A DNA stretch of 43,468 bases from JBNKHH01 sp050290245 (GCA_050290245.1 JBNKHH010000003.1:1-43468), one strand, 5' to 3'. Positions 23,531 through 32,860 are shown, numbered from the stretch's first letter. Notes: a model not told the origin generated them from the letters alone. Made by a program: numbers and translations.

Positions 23531-24357
23531 CTGCGCGAAGGCGGTTCCTGACCGGGCTTGCGGCGCTGGCTCTTTCGGCCTGCGCCCCTGTGGCACGTGC
23601 ACCCATCCGCATCTCGGCCAGCCGACCCCGCAAGGCCACCGTTCCCGGCGTGCCCCTGATCCGGCAGGCCGATTTCTTCTGCGGCCCCACCGCGCTCGCC
23701 ATGGTGATGCAATGGTCCGGCCATGACGTGGCGCCCGAGACCCTCGCCGCCCAGTCTTTCACCCCCGGCGCGCGCGGCACCTTTCAATCCGACATGCTCG
23801 GCACGGCCCGGCGGCAGGGACACCTGGCCACGCCGGTGAAAGGCCTCGACGGCCTTCTGACCGAGGTCGCTGCGGGCAACCCCGTCATCGTCTTTCAGAA
23901 CCTCGGCCTGCGGATCGCGCCACTCTGGCACTACGCGGTCACCACCGCCTATGACCTCGACCGGCAGACCGTGACACTGCATTCTGGTCAGCACGACCGG
24001 ATGGTCATGTCACAGGCCGATTTTCTGCAAAGCTGGCGTGGCGGCGACTTCTGGGCGCTGACCGTCCTGCCCCCCGACCGGCTTCCTGCTTCGGCTGACC
24101 GCCTCGCGATCCTCGACGCCGCCGCCGCTCTTGAGCGCGTCGGACGCCCATCTGACGCCGTCCACACCTATCGCGCCGGGGCCGACCGCTGGCCCACCGA
24201 CTGGCTCTGGCCCTTTGGCCTCGGCAACGCGCTCTACGCATCCGGCGACCTGAACGGCGCAGCGCGGGCGTTCGGCCGTGCCGTGGCGCTGGCCCCCGAC
24301 GCACCCGAACCGCGCAACAACCTGAACGAGGTTCTGAAAGAGCTGCGCGGCAATTAA
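23518..24357 (+). CDS. PA2778-family C39-like cysteine peptidase lipoprotein
   Basis: A 279-residue protein starting at a GTG at 23518 inside the end of the PA2779 gene. A signal sequence ends in the lipobox LSAC (Cys22). The C39-like papain fold has catalytic Cys55 in DFFCGPTALAMVM and His138 in PLWHYAVTTAYD. The C-terminal third carries TPR-like helices (PSDAVHTYRAGADRW and SGDLNGAARAFGRAVAL). This is the PA2778 family, known only by conserved pairing with PA2779. It is probably an envelope protease whose substrate is the neighbouring anchored protein or a secreted peptide. There is no ABC transporter nearby, unlike bacteriocin C39 peptidases. Confidence 0.88.
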   Translation: MRSLTARRRFLTGLAALALSACAPVARAPIRISASRPRKATVPGVPLIRQADFFCGPTALAMVMQWSGHDVAPETLAAQSFTPGARGTFQSDMLGTARRQGHLATPVKGLDGLLTEVAAGNPVIVFQNLGLRIAPLWHYAVTTAYDLDRQTVTLHSGQHDRMVMSQADFLQSWRGGDFWALTVLPPDRLPASADRLAILDAAAALERVGRPSDAVHTYRAGADRWPTDWLWPFGLGNALYASGDLNGAARAFGRAVALAPDAPEPRNNLNEVLKELRGN

Positions 24358-24437
24358 GACCCCGGGATCAAATACCGTTCAAACTGGCGGAAGATGTCGA
24401 AATCGGCACCGGCAACCGGCGACGCCATACCGGATGA

Positions 24438-25010
24438 TCAGGCGCGCCCGGCTGTCGAAGACAACATGATCGGATCAATGCCCAACGTTTTCAAAGCGTC
24501 GCTCCACTTGGCGTCATCATCATTTCCAAACACCAGCTCGGGCGTCGCGTCGCATGTCAACCAGCCGTTCTGCATGATCTCGTCTTCCAACTGCCCCGGT
24601 CCCCAGCCGGAGTATCCCAAGGCCAAAAAGGCCGCAGACGGCCCCTGCCCCTTGGCGATCTCCTCCAGCACGTCCAGTGTCGCAGTCATTCCGAACTTGT
24701 CGCCGACCTGCAGGGTCGCGCTGTCGGACACGTAATCGCTGGAATGCAGAACGAAACCCCGGCCATGTTCAACAGGCCCCCCGAAATGGACGCGGATATC
24801 GCGATCGGCCGGGATGGCCCGGATGCCGAGCTGTTTCAGAAGGTCCTGGAACCGGTATTCGAGCGCAGGCTTGTTGATGATCAGCCCGAGCGCGCCATCG
24901 TCGGAATGGGCGCACATGAAGATTACGCTGCGTTCGAACCGCGGATCGCCCATGCCGGGCATGGCGATCAAAAGCTTGCCGTCCAGGGTCTGGGGTGCAT
25001 TGTCGCTCAT
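24438..25010 (-). CDS. YqgE/AlgH-family protein
   Basis: A 190-residue protein of the UPF0301 family. It opens with the DGKLLIAMPGMGDPRFERSV motif, then GALGLIINKPA, VHFGGPVEHGRGFVLHS and GYSGWGPGQLEDEI. These conserved blocks define YqgE/AlgH, whose role is unknown although AlgH affects alginate regulation in Pseudomonas. I use the ATG at 25010 (MSDNAPQ), which suits family length; longer frames add a cysteine-rich tail. It is divergent from the DsbD-like gene, with 112 bases between, and faces the PA2778 gene tail to tail. Confidence 0.92.
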   Translation of the reverse strand: MSDNAPQTLDGKLLIAMPGMGDPRFERSVIFMCAHSDDGALGLIINKPALEYRFQDLLKQLGIRAIPADRDIRVHFGGPVEHGRGFVLHSSDYVSDSATLQVGDKFGMTATLDVLEEIAKGQGPSAAFLALGYSGWGPGQLEDEIMQNGWLTCDATPELVFGNDDDAKWSDALKTLGIDPIMLSSTAGRA

Positions 25011-25122
25011 AACCCGAAGATGGGGTAAAGCGGCAGGTGCATCAAGGGCAGGCACGCAACAGTCACAAAGCATTACCTGAATGTGATTTCCATGTGCGCT
25101 GGCGAGGTCCTATTCCATTGGC

Positions 25123-25896
25123 ATGTTACGTTATGCAATCGCCCTGGGTTTGGCCCTTTCAACTGCGGCATTCGCCCAACAGGTCCCCTCCGATCTGGCC
25201 AGCGCCAGGCTGGAGACCGGATGGCGACAGGGCGATACCCACGTGGCCGGCCTCACGATCCTGCTGGCTCCGGGATGGAAAACCTATTGGCGCGCACCGG
25301 GTGACGCGGGCATCCCGCCCCGGTTCAACTGGTCCGGCTCCGAGAACATCCAATCGGTCGACGTCCAGTTCCCCGTGCCCGAGGTCATGGACCAGAACGG
25401 TGTGCGCAGCATCGGCTATCATGACGGGGTGACCTTCCCCCTGTGGATCGAACCACGGGATGCCTCGGCACCGATCCACCTGAGGGGCGAGATCGATCTC
25501 GGAGTCTGTGAAGAAGTTTGCGTCCCCGTGACGCTGAACATCTCCGGCACACTGCCCGCAAATGGCCAGCGGGGCGGCATGCTGTCCACGACGATCGACG
25601 ACCGGCCCGAGACGGCCATCGGCCTCACCTGCGACATCCGCCCGATCAAGGACGGCCTCAGCCTCTCGGCACGCGTCGCCCTGCCGCGTATGGCCGGGGA
25701 GGAAGTTGCGGTGATCGAAGTCTCGAACGCCGAAATCTGGGTCTCTCAGCCGGTATTGCGGCGCAATGGCAGTATCCTCGTGGCCGAGGTCGAAATGGTC
25801 CCCCCGACCGCTCAGCCCTTTGCTCTGGCCCGCTCGGATGTACGAATGACCGTGCTGGCCGGCGGCCGCGCCATCGAAATGCTTGGCTGCGAATAA
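25123..25896 (+). CDS. periplasmic DsbD N-terminal-domain-like protein
   Basis: A 257-residue secreted protein with a signal peptide ending near AAFA. The body matches the DsbD-N (DsbC-like) immunoglobulin fold, with LLAPGWKTYWRAPGDAGIPP, the conserved FPVPE strand and the cysteine motif LGVCEEVCVP, a CxxxC pair that could be the redox site. The membrane and thioredoxin domains of full DsbD are absent, so it is a free-standing version as found in this order. It probably moves electrons in the periplasm or serves copper handling or cytochrome maturation. No ribosome-binding site of note precedes the ATG. It converges on the RND permease gene. Confidence 0.88.
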   Translation: MLRYAIALGLALSTAAFAQQVPSDLASARLETGWRQGDTHVAGLTILLAPGWKTYWRAPGDAGIPPRFNWSGSENIQSVDVQFPVPEVMDQNGVRSIGYHDGVTFPLWIEPRDASAPIHLRGEIDLGVCEEVCVPVTLNISGTLPANGQRGGMLSTTIDDRPETAIGLTCDIRPIKDGLSLSARVALPRMAGEEVAVIEVSNAEIWVSQPVLRRNGSILVAEVEMVPPTAQPFALARSDVRMTVLAGGRAIEMLGCE

Positions 25897-25929
25897 CACG
25901 CCGTGACAGGAATCGCCCAGCGGCCATCC

Positions 25930-25952
25930 GCGAATTTTTTTGCAAGATAAAA
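25930..25952 (+). repeat. intergenic motif copy after the DsbD-N gene
   Basis: The segment GCGAATTTTTTTGCAAGATA and the three A that follow match the copies near 13920 and 14090 (core TTTTT-GCAAGATAAA). It begins 34 bases past the stop at 25896. A small stem GCGG-CCAT-CCGC lies just upstream, so stem plus seven T may act as a weak terminator for the gene. Confidence 0.6.
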
Positions 25953-25955
25953 CAT

Positions 25956-28900
25956 TCAGGCTTTCGAAGTGCGGCCAAAACGCAAGGCAGAGACAAACCA
26001 GACAAGTAGGCAAATGACGGCTGCTCCGAGGGTGAAATAGCCAAGGGCGGCCGAGAGATGGCTACCCCCTCCAAGGGCCTGGGGCATCTGCCCGGCGACA
26101 AGGACCGCCCCCATGGTCGCGGCGAACCAGGCGATGATGGCAGCCCCCGCCGCGCCGAGAGCCAGCCCCAGCCCGGGCGCACGTGCTTTCGCAGCGCTGG
26201 CACGGCGCAGGGCCCGGATGGTGCGGCCGATGTCATGGCCGACAGCCAGGATCGCAGGCACGACCATCAGAACCAGCACCAATCCAAAGCCCAGACCGTA
26301 AGTCAGGGTGATCACCGTGGGTTTCAGGAACTGCGCATCCTTGGACGTTTCGTAGAGCAGGGGCGCAAGCCCCAGAACCGTCGTGGCCGTCGTCAGGAAT
26401 ACCGGCCTCAACCGGTCGGCGGCGGCATCGACGATCGCGGGGAACAACCCTCGATCGGCAGCATACTCATCGACCGTTGTCACCAGCACGATCGAATCGT
26501 TAATGATGATGCCAACCATTCCGATCAGCCCGACGACCGAGAACATGGACAAGGGCACCTCCCACAGATTGTGCCCCCAGATCGCCCCGACCAGTCCGAA
26601 GGGGATGATTGCCATCACAACCAGTGGTCGGCTCCAACTGGCAAAGACCCAGGCCAGCGTCAGGTAGATACCAGTCAGGCACAGGATCAGACCAGTAGTG
26701 GCGTCCGACAGGAAATTGCGCTCGTCCTCGGCAAGGCCGGACATATAGGTCGAGATACCAAAGTCCTCTTCCAGGGTCGGCAGAATGCTTTCGGCGATCT
26801 CGTCGCTGATTTCCTGGGCACGGTCGGGATCGTCCTCGGATAGATCACCAGTCACGGAAACGACGCGGATGCCGTTGTCACGCCGTATGGTCGAGAACCC
26901 GGTGCGCCGCTCGACCGAGACGATGTCGGCCAGCGGGATGTAGACGCCCTCTCCCGCCGCCGATGGGCCGGTGCGGATCAGCATCCGGTCCAGGAAATCC
27001 GCCGTCAGCTCCCCATCGGGAAGTTCGACGCGGATTGCCGCCGAGCGCGGGCCGACGGGATAAGTTGCCGCCTCGATCCCGTTCAGACGTGCGCGCAGGA
27101 TTGAACCGAGGTCGTCGATGGTGAGTCCAAGGGCCTGACCCTGCGGCGTCAGCTCCAGGATCAGCTCTTCCTTGTCATAGGCCAGCGAGTCTTCCAGCGC
27201 CGAGATCTCGCCGAACCGCGCGAGCCTGGTCTTGAGCGCTTCAGCGGCGTTTTTCAGCGTCTCGGACGAGGCGCCGGACAATTCGATGTCGATGGCATCG
27301 CCGCCGGGGCCTGAGCGCCAGCCGCGGAAACTGATCGTCTCAAGCATGGGATGGCTGGGCACGGATTCCTGCAAGGCCGCGACAAAGGCAAAGCTGGAAT
27401 AGGGCCTCAGGTCGGCATCGATCAACTCGATGGCGATCGATCCAAGCTGATAGCTTTCCTTGGTTTCCTGCCCGGCCAGGCCGCGCCCAGAGGTGCCACC
27501 AATCTCGGCAAGTGCGAATTTGATGGGATTCGCGCCATGCTCGGATTCATACTTGGCGCCCAATTCTTCGACCGTGGCTTGCAGCGCGCGCATGACCTGG
27601 AAGGTGTCGTCGCGCGTGGCGCCCGGCACCATGGCAAAGTTGCCCGTCACCGAACTACGCTCGGGTGCGTTGAAGAACCGCCACTGCACATCGCCCTTGA
27701 TGAACAAGGCGACCTGGCTGGCCAGAACCAGCAGGGCCAGGGCGATCACCGGGTAGCGTGCCCAGATCACGCCCGCCATGAACGGACGGAACAGCGTCTC
27801 GCGGAACCAGCGAAAGCCCCGGTTTACCTGGCGCGAGGGCCAGTCGTACCAGTGTTCCCGCGCTGTGTGGTGCAGCGCGTGCTTCATGTGGTTCGGCAAG
27901 ATCAGGAAGCATTCTACCAGCGAGGCCGCCAGGACGACGATCACCGTAAAGGGTATGTCGGCGATCAGGTCGCCAAAGCGACCCCCGATCGCCACAAGTG
28001 CAAAGAAGGCGATAATCGTCGTGATCGTGGCCGAAAAGACCGGGGTGAACATGCGCCGCGCCGCATTCTCGGCGGCGGTCGTCGGATCCTCGCCCAGGCG
28101 GCGGGCACGGAAATCGGCATGCTCGCCCACCACGATGGCATCATCCACGACAATGCCTAGCGTGATGATCAGGGCAAAAAGCGAGATCATGTTTAGGGTC
28201 AGCCCCGCGGCAAACATGATCGCAATCGCCGCGGTCATCGACACCGGAATGCCGGCAGCAACCCACAGCGCGGTGCGCGCGTTCAGGAAAAGGAACAACA
28301 GCGCCACCACCAGGGCCAGCCCCATGGCACCATTGTCCAGAAGGATGTTCAGGCGGGCTGTGATCGACTCAGCCAGGGTGCGGATCAGGTCGATCTCGAC
28401 ACCAGTGGGCAGGGTCGTCTCCATCTCGGTAGCGACCTTTTCAACCGTATGCTGCATTCGGATGGCGTCGCCACTGGCAGAGCGGTCGACCCGGATCGAA
28501 ATCGCAGGATCGGGGCCGACGAAATAGGCACGGTCCCGGTCGATCCCTTCGACGCGCACGCTGGCCACGTCGCCGATGGTCAGCTGCGTGCCGTCATCGG
28601 CTGAGCGCAGCACGATGCCCGCGATCTGATCGGCCGAGCGTTTCGCAACGCCCGTGCGTACGCGCGCCGCGCCGCTTACGTCGCCCGCGGGATCGGCCTC
28701 GGCCTCTTGGGCTATGGCATCCGCGATCTGGCGCATGGTGACATCATTGCGGATCAAGTCCAGCGAGGTGACTTCCACGATCGTCTCGGGCGCTGCCAGG
28801 CCGCGAATGGTGGTCCGGGTCACGCCTTCGGCAAACAGGCGCGTGACGAACTCGTCGGCGAAATTGGCCAGCTGGTCGACACCGACCGGCCCCTTGATGA

Positions 28901-29345
28901 CGACATCCGTCACCCGGTCCGACCAACGCCCCCTGCGAATCTCGGGATCTTCAGCATCAGCGGGAAGGTTTGAAACGGAATCCAGCGCAGTGGTCACGTC
29001 CTCCTGCGCCTGGTTCATGTCCCACCCCGGCTCGAATTCAAGGCTGATCGAGGCGCTGCCCTCGCTGGCACGCGACGACGTCTCCGTCACCCCATCGACG
29101 GCCTGCAACGTCGGCGCAAGAACTTCGACGATGGCTGCATCGACGTCTTCGGCTCCGGCCCCGTCCCATTGCACCAAGATGTCGATGTCATCGACGATCA
29201 CATCGGGGAAGAACTGCGCCCGCATCTGCGGGGCGGCATAGACACCAGCCAGGACGAGCAGCACCAACAACAGGTTCGCCGCCGTCGGGTGGCGGGTGAA
29301 ATATGACAGTATGCCGCCTGCGACTCTCCCCAGATCACGTGACAT
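25956..29345 (-). CDS. RND efflux transporter permease subunit (AcrB/HAE-1 family)
   Basis: A 1129-residue inner-membrane proton-driven pump. There is an N-terminal helix, a large periplasmic domain, six helices, and a second copy of this arrangement, as in AcrB. The paired Asp in the proton-relay helix are in LGIVVDDAIVVGEHADF (about residue 400). The second half repeats helix clusters with MVGIIINDSIVLVTTVDE. Compared with AcrB it has a longer C-terminal tail with an extra pair of hydrophobic segments. It works with the adaptor gene 44 bases upstream to export drugs, lipids or metals out of the periplasm. No outer-membrane channel gene is adjacent. The ATG at 29345 has GAGGTGG ahead. Confidence 0.95.
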   Translation of the reverse strand: MSRDLGRVAGGILSYFTRHPTAANLLLVLLVLAGVYAAPQMRAQFFPDVIVDDIDILVQWDGAGAEDVDAAIVEVLAPTLQAVDGVTETSSRASEGSASISLEFEPGWDMNQAQEDVTTALDSVSNLPADAEDPEIRRGRWSDRVTDVVIKGPVGVDQLANFADEFVTRLFAEGVTRTTIRGLAAPETIVEVTSLDLIRNDVTMRQIADAIAQEAEADPAGDVSGAARVRTGVAKRSADQIAGIVLRSADDGTQLTIGDVASVRVEGIDRDRAYFVGPDPAISIRVDRSASGDAIRMQHTVEKVATEMETTLPTGVEIDLIRTLAESITARLNILLDNGAMGLALVVALLFLFLNARTALWVAAGIPVSMTAAIAIMFAAGLTLNMISLFALIITLGIVVDDAIVVGEHADFRARRLGEDPTTAAENAARRMFTPVFSATITTIIAFFALVAIGGRFGDLIADIPFTVIVVLAASLVECFLILPNHMKHALHHTAREHWYDWPSRQVNRGFRWFRETLFRPFMAGVIWARYPVIALALLVLASQVALFIKGDVQWRFFNAPERSSVTGNFAMVPGATRDDTFQVMRALQATVEELGAKYESEHGANPIKFALAEIGGTSGRGLAGQETKESYQLGSIAIELIDADLRPYSSFAFVAALQESVPSHPMLETISFRGWRSGPGGDAIDIELSGASSETLKNAAEALKTRLARFGEISALEDSLAYDKEELILELTPQGQALGLTIDDLGSILRARLNGIEAATYPVGPRSAAIRVELPDGELTADFLDRMLIRTGPSAAGEGVYIPLADIVSVERRTGFSTIRRDNGIRVVSVTGDLSEDDPDRAQEISDEIAESILPTLEEDFGISTYMSGLAEDERNFLSDATTGLILCLTGIYLTLAWVFASWSRPLVVMAIIPFGLVGAIWGHNLWEVPLSMFSVVGLIGMVGIIINDSIVLVTTVDEYAADRGLFPAIVDAAADRLRPVFLTTATTVLGLAPLLYETSKDAQFLKPTVITLTYGLGFGLVLVLMVVPAILAVGHDIGRTIRALRRASAAKARAPGLGLALGAAGAAIIAWFAATMGAVLVAGQMPQALGGGSHLSAALGYFTLGAAVICLLVWFVSALRFGRTSKA

Positions 29346-29389
29346 CCGACCACCTCGCCACTGCCATCAATCGGGTCATGGACCGCATC

Positions 29390-30850
29390 TCACCCACCCA
29401 TCCGGCTTTCGATGCGCTCGACCACGCGAGCGGGCACCTTTTCCTCGCGCAATTGCGCCAGAACCCGCGCCTTGGCCTCGTCGGGCATGAACTGGTTCCC
29501 CTCGACAAAGGCCACCAGCTTGGCGCGCCGCTCGGGATCAAGCGCCAAAAGCTCCGGTTCGGCCGGCTCCTCGTCAGCGGCCCCGGGCCGGATGGGCCGT
29601 ATCTTGATGCCCGCGCCCAACAGAGGCGTGCGCTCGGCAACCACCTCGCGGCCCGCAAGCCCACGCGCCCGCACGATCACATCATCGCCTTCCCGCCGCA
29701 GAACCTCGACCTGGGCTACCTCAAGCCGCTCGTCCGCGGCGACCACCAGTACCGTGCCTGCCGCATCAACTGCGGTCGCTGGCAAACGAACGACCCGCGA
29801 CAATTCCGGCTCCTGGATTTGAACCGACACGAAATCGCCGGGCCGGAACCCCGGAGCTTCCTCCAGCCGCGCGAACAACAAACGCCCAGTCTGACCCTCT
29901 CCAACAGCGGCACTTTCACGGCTCACCACGCCCTTGGCTGCAAGGTCGACCCCCAGGATGTCGATCGACACCGTCACCGGTGCCCCGATCATCCGCGCAT
30001 GGCCCGTCAGGAACCGTGTGTACTGGGCCGTCGACACGCGAAAGGCGACCTCTAACGCAAAAGGGTCCACCAACTGTGCCAGGCTTTCACCTGCCGACAC
30101 CAAGCCGCCCTCGACAACAGAAACCTCGGACAAGACCCCCGAGAACTCCGCCTCGATCTCGGTCTCGGCCAAACGACGCTCGGCTTCGGCCAGCGCGATC
30201 TGACGTCGCTGCAAGGCGGTCTTGGCCGCGTCGATCCGCGCTTCGGCCGTTGCCTCGGCCTGGCGCCGGGATAGAATCGACTGGTTGGCCGACGATAGAG
30301 CCAACTCCGCCGACTCGACGGCGGCCGTCGACCCCACACCCCGGTCCAGCAAATCCTGTTGCCGCGCCAGCGCGTTCGCCTGCAACCGCGCCTGGTCCTC
30401 GGCTGCCTTGATCTCGTCTTTCGCCAATACCAGCGCGCGTTCGGCATCGCGCAGATCGGCCTCGGTTTCGGCTAGGTCGGCCAGCGCCGTGTCCAACGCC
30501 GACTGCGCCTCGGACGGGTCGATCCGCATCAGGCTCTCGCCCGCCTCGACCTCGCCGCCTTCCTCGAACTTTTCCGAAAGCCAGACCACCTCGCCGCCCG
30601 CCGAAGCCCGCAATTCAAGCGTCCGGCGCGAGCGTACCTCGCCAAAGGTCGACAGGATCGGGCGGATCGTCTCTGGCGCAATCGTAACGACGTTGGCGGC
30701 AAACACGCGCTCACGAGCCGGTCGCGACGATGGTTCTTTCGACCACCGCGCCTCAAGCGCCGTCCAGACTGTGCTCCCCGCATAGGTCACAAGTCCGATG
30801 GTCACAGCCAAAAGAAACAGCCCGATCAATGAGCGCCTGAGGAATCGCAC
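29390..30850 (-). CDS. RND efflux periplasmic adaptor subunit
   Basis: A 486-residue membrane fusion protein starting at a GTG at 30850. An N-terminal hydrophobic anchor (LIGLFLLAVTIGLVTYAG) is followed by a biotinyl-lipoyl half with EGGEVEAGESLMRIDPSE, a long alpha-helical hairpin (about residues 110-220), the second lipoyl half, and a beta-barrel/membrane-proximal domain ending ARALAGRE-type sequence. Its role is to bridge the permease and an outer-membrane channel. It is the first gene of a two-gene operon with the permease. A C-terminal stretch of about 60 residues beyond the usual domain is charged and may be disordered. Confidence 0.92.
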   Translation of the reverse strand: MRFLRRSLIGLFLLAVTIGLVTYAGSTVWTALEARWSKEPSSRPARERVFAANVVTIAPETIRPILSTFGEVRSRRTLELRASAGGEVVWLSEKFEEGGEVEAGESLMRIDPSEAQSALDTALADLAETEADLRDAERALVLAKDEIKAAEDQARLQANALARQQDLLDRGVGSTAAVESAELALSSANQSILSRRQAEATAEARIDAAKTALQRRQIALAEAERRLAETEIEAEFSGVLSEVSVVEGGLVSAGESLAQLVDPFALEVAFRVSTAQYTRFLTGHARMIGAPVTVSIDILGVDLAAKGVVSRESAAVGEGQTGRLLFARLEEAPGFRPGDFVSVQIQEPELSRVVRLPATAVDAAGTVLVVAADERLEVAQVEVLRREGDDVIVRARGLAGREVVAERTPLLGAGIKIRPIRPGAADEEPAEPELLALDPERRAKLVAFVEGNQFMPDEAKARVLAQLREEKVPARVVERIESRMGG

Positions 30851-30924
30851 GTTCGTCTATCCCGGTCGAAAAAGAACACTGCATTATGTAGAGCTTGCGG
30901 CCAATTCGCAAAGGTCCAAAGTAA

Positions 30925-30942
30925 TAACGCACAACCGCGTTA
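30925..30942 (-). terminator. weak hairpin at the end of moaB
   Basis: TAACGC and GCGTTA arms with a 6-base loop lie at and just past the moaB stop codon on the minus strand, whose bases 30940-30942 are part of the stem. Only six pairs and no long T-run, so termination is doubtful. Confidence 0.3.
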
Positions 30943-31482
30943 CTTCCGTCGCAGATGTTCGTCCAGACGCGGCATGATTTCCACGAAATTGCAGGGTTTG
31001 TGCCGGTAATCGAACTGAAACGACAGAATCTCGTCCCAGGCATCCTTGCAGGCGCCCGGACTTCCGGGCAGCGCGAACAGGTAAGTCCCCTGCGCCACAC
31101 CGCCACAGGCCCGGCTTTGCACGGCGCTGGTTCCGATCTTGGCCATCGACACATGGGTGAACACCGTGCCGAAGGCCTCTATTTCCTTTTCATAGACATC
31201 CCGGTGCGCCTCGACCGTAACATCCCGGCCGGTCAGCCCCGTGCCGCCGGTCGAGAGGATCACGTCAACCCCGTCGTCCACGCACCAGGCCCGCAGTTTG
31301 GCCGCGATCAAATCCCGGTCGTCGGTCACGATGTCCCGCGCCGCCAGGGTATGCCCGGCTCCCTCGATCCGCTCGACCAGCGTGTCCCCTGACCGGTCAT
31401 CCTCTAGACTGCGCGTATCGCTGACCGTCAGCACAGCGATGCGCACGGGGATGAATTCCTTGCTCTCGTCGATCCGGCTCAT
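30940..31482 (-). CDS. moaB: molybdenum cofactor biosynthesis protein MoaB
   Basis: A 180-residue MogA/MoaB-type protein that adenylylates molybdopterin before metal insertion by MoeA. Motifs: RIAVLTVSDTRS, the MPT-binding STGGTGLTGRDVT, and the C-terminal LFALPGSPGACKDAWDEI. It overlaps the LysE gene by 4 bases and lies 24 kb from the fdhD-mobA-mobB-moeA operon. The context (UDG, LysE) has no link to molybdenum. Confidence 0.95.
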   Translation of the reverse strand: MSRIDESKEFIPVRIAVLTVSDTRSLEDDRSGDTLVERIEGAGHTLAARDIVTDDRDLIAAKLRAWCVDDGVDVILSTGGTGLTGRDVTVEAHRDVYEKEIEAFGTVFTHVSMAKIGTSAVQSRACGGVAQGTYLFALPGSPGACKDAWDEILSFQFDYRHKPCNFVEIMPRLDEHLRRK

Positions 31483-32099
31483 GCTCTACGCCCCTCCAAG
31501 GCCAGTTTCACCGCCAGCGCCCCGAAGATTGTTGCCGTTACGGTACGCAGGATACGCTCGACCAACGGGTTTCGCGACATCTGTCGCCCGATGCCCCCGG
31601 CAAAGACGCCGACCGCGCCATTCACGAAAAAGCCCCCCAGGGCGATCAGCGACCCCAGGGCCAGGAACTGCGGCAACACCGCCCGCGCCGGGTCCACGAA
31701 CTGGGGCACGAAGGCCAGGATGAACAGGATCACCTTCGGATTGGTCAGGTTTACCACCAGCCCGTCCCGAAAGGCCCGCCGAGGATGCACGGCCGGTTGA
31801 TCCCCGGCTCCAAGGGGGGAGCGCAGCGTCTTGACCGCCAGCCAGACCAGATAGGCAACACCTGAATAACGGATCACATCAAACGCCACCGGATAGCGCG
31901 CCATGAGCGCCCCGAGCCCAAGCCCGGCGACCGTCACATGCATCATGGACCCAGTTGAAATCCCCGCCGAAGCCGCGATCGCCGGACGCGCACCGCCCCT
32001 CGTACCCTGCGCCAGACAGAACAGCATATCCGCCCCCGGCGTCAGGTTCAGCGCCAGCGCGGCGGGCAGAAAGGCCAGCAGGACAAGCGTGTCGATCAT
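31479..32099 (-). CDS. LysE/RhtB-family amino acid exporter
   Basis: A 206-residue membrane protein with about six helices and the LysE pattern: ALNLTPGADMLFCLAQGTRGG near the N terminus, then VAYLVWLAVKTLRSP and RDGLVVNLTNPKVILFILAFVPQFV. It exports amino acids such as threonine, homoserine or lysine; the specific one cannot be told. It overlaps both the UDG gene upstream and moaB downstream by 4 bases, a tight three-gene run. Confidence 0.93.
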   Translation of the reverse strand: MIDTLVLLAFLPAALALNLTPGADMLFCLAQGTRGGARPAIAASAGISTGSMMHVTVAGLGLGALMARYPVAFDVIRYSGVAYLVWLAVKTLRSPLGAGDQPAVHPRRAFRDGLVVNLTNPKVILFILAFVPQFVDPARAVLPQFLALGSLIALGGFFVNGAVGVFAGGIGRQMSRNPLVERILRTVTATIFGALAVKLALEGRRA

Positions 32100-32860
32100 C
32101 CGTTCAACCTCGCCTTCAGCGACAAGAGATCCGCCCAGGCCTCGCGCTTGGCCTCAGGCGTGCGCAACAGATAGGCCGGGTGGAACATCGGCAGCACCGG
32201 TTTCCCCAAAGCCTCTGTCCACTGGCCCCGCAACCGGGTGATTCCCCGTTTTCCCAACAATGCCTGGCACGCATGGTTCCCCATGGCGACAATCAGGTCC
32301 GGGTCGGCGAGTTCGACGTGCCGCGCCAGGAAAGGCAGCATCATCGCCATTTCGTCCGGTTTCGGATCGCGGTTCTGCGGTGGCCGCCATGGCAGCACGT
32401 TGGTGATATAAAGCGCAGCCTGCTTGTCGGGGCTTTGCCGCGACAGCCCGATATGGCTGAACATCAGGTCCAAGAGCTGACCCGCCCGCCCGACGAACGG
32501 CCGCCCCTCGATATCCTCGTCCCGCCCCGGTGCCTCCCCCACGATCATCACCCGCGCGCCCGGCACCCCGTCCGAGAACACAAGCTGCCGCGCCCCGCGC
32601 TTCAGCTCGCAATGCTCATAGGCCTCCATCGCAGCCTTCAGCGTCTCGAGATCGCCACAAGCCGCCGCTGCATCGCGCGACACGGCCACTGTGTCGACCT
32701 CGATCATGGGCACGGGGCCGGTCTGGGTCGGCTGCTCTTTCGCCTTGGGTGTCTCGGGTTCAGGGGCCTGGGTACGATCAACCGGTACGTCCAAGATAGC
32801 CTCGTCCGCGCCACAGGCGATCTGCCACTCAAGGGCCGCTTTCATCTCCCAGAATCCCAT
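32096..32860 (-). CDS. uracil-DNA glycosylase, type-4-like but without Fe-S ligands
   Basis: A 254-residue protein with the UDG fold. Motif A reads GEAPGRDEDIEGRPFVG (about 108-124) and the second catalytic motif is MFHPAYLLR (about 225-233); NVLPWRPPQNRDP lies between. It removes uracil from DNA in base excision repair. Of the four cysteines that bind the [4Fe-4S] cluster in type 4 enzymes only Cys84 remains; the others are Tyr81, Trp158 and Leu175 or nearby. An N-terminal tail of about 60 residues is proline- and glutamate-rich. This resembles a reported cluster-less class from Bradyrhizobium. It overlaps the LysE gene. Confidence 0.9.
   Translation of the reverse strand: MGFWEMKAALEWQIACGADEAILDVPVDRTQAPEPETPKAKEQPTQTGPVPMIEVDTVAVSRDAAAACGDLETLKAAMEAYEHCELKRGARQLVFSDGVPGARVMIVGEAPGRDEDIEGRPFVGRAGQLLDLMFSHIGLSRQSPDKQAALYITNVLPWRPPQNRDPKPDEMAMMLPFLARHVELADPDLIVAMGNHACQALLGKRGITRLRGQWTEALGKPVLPMFHPAYLLRTPEAKREAWADLLSLKARLNG

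Noticed and set aside
21218..23602. Very long minus-strand open frame opposite the 5'-nucleotidase and PA2779 genes
   Set aside because: It is antisense to genes with clear motifs, has low-complexity histidine/aspartate/glycine composition typical of mirror frames in GC-rich DNA, and no recognisable domain.
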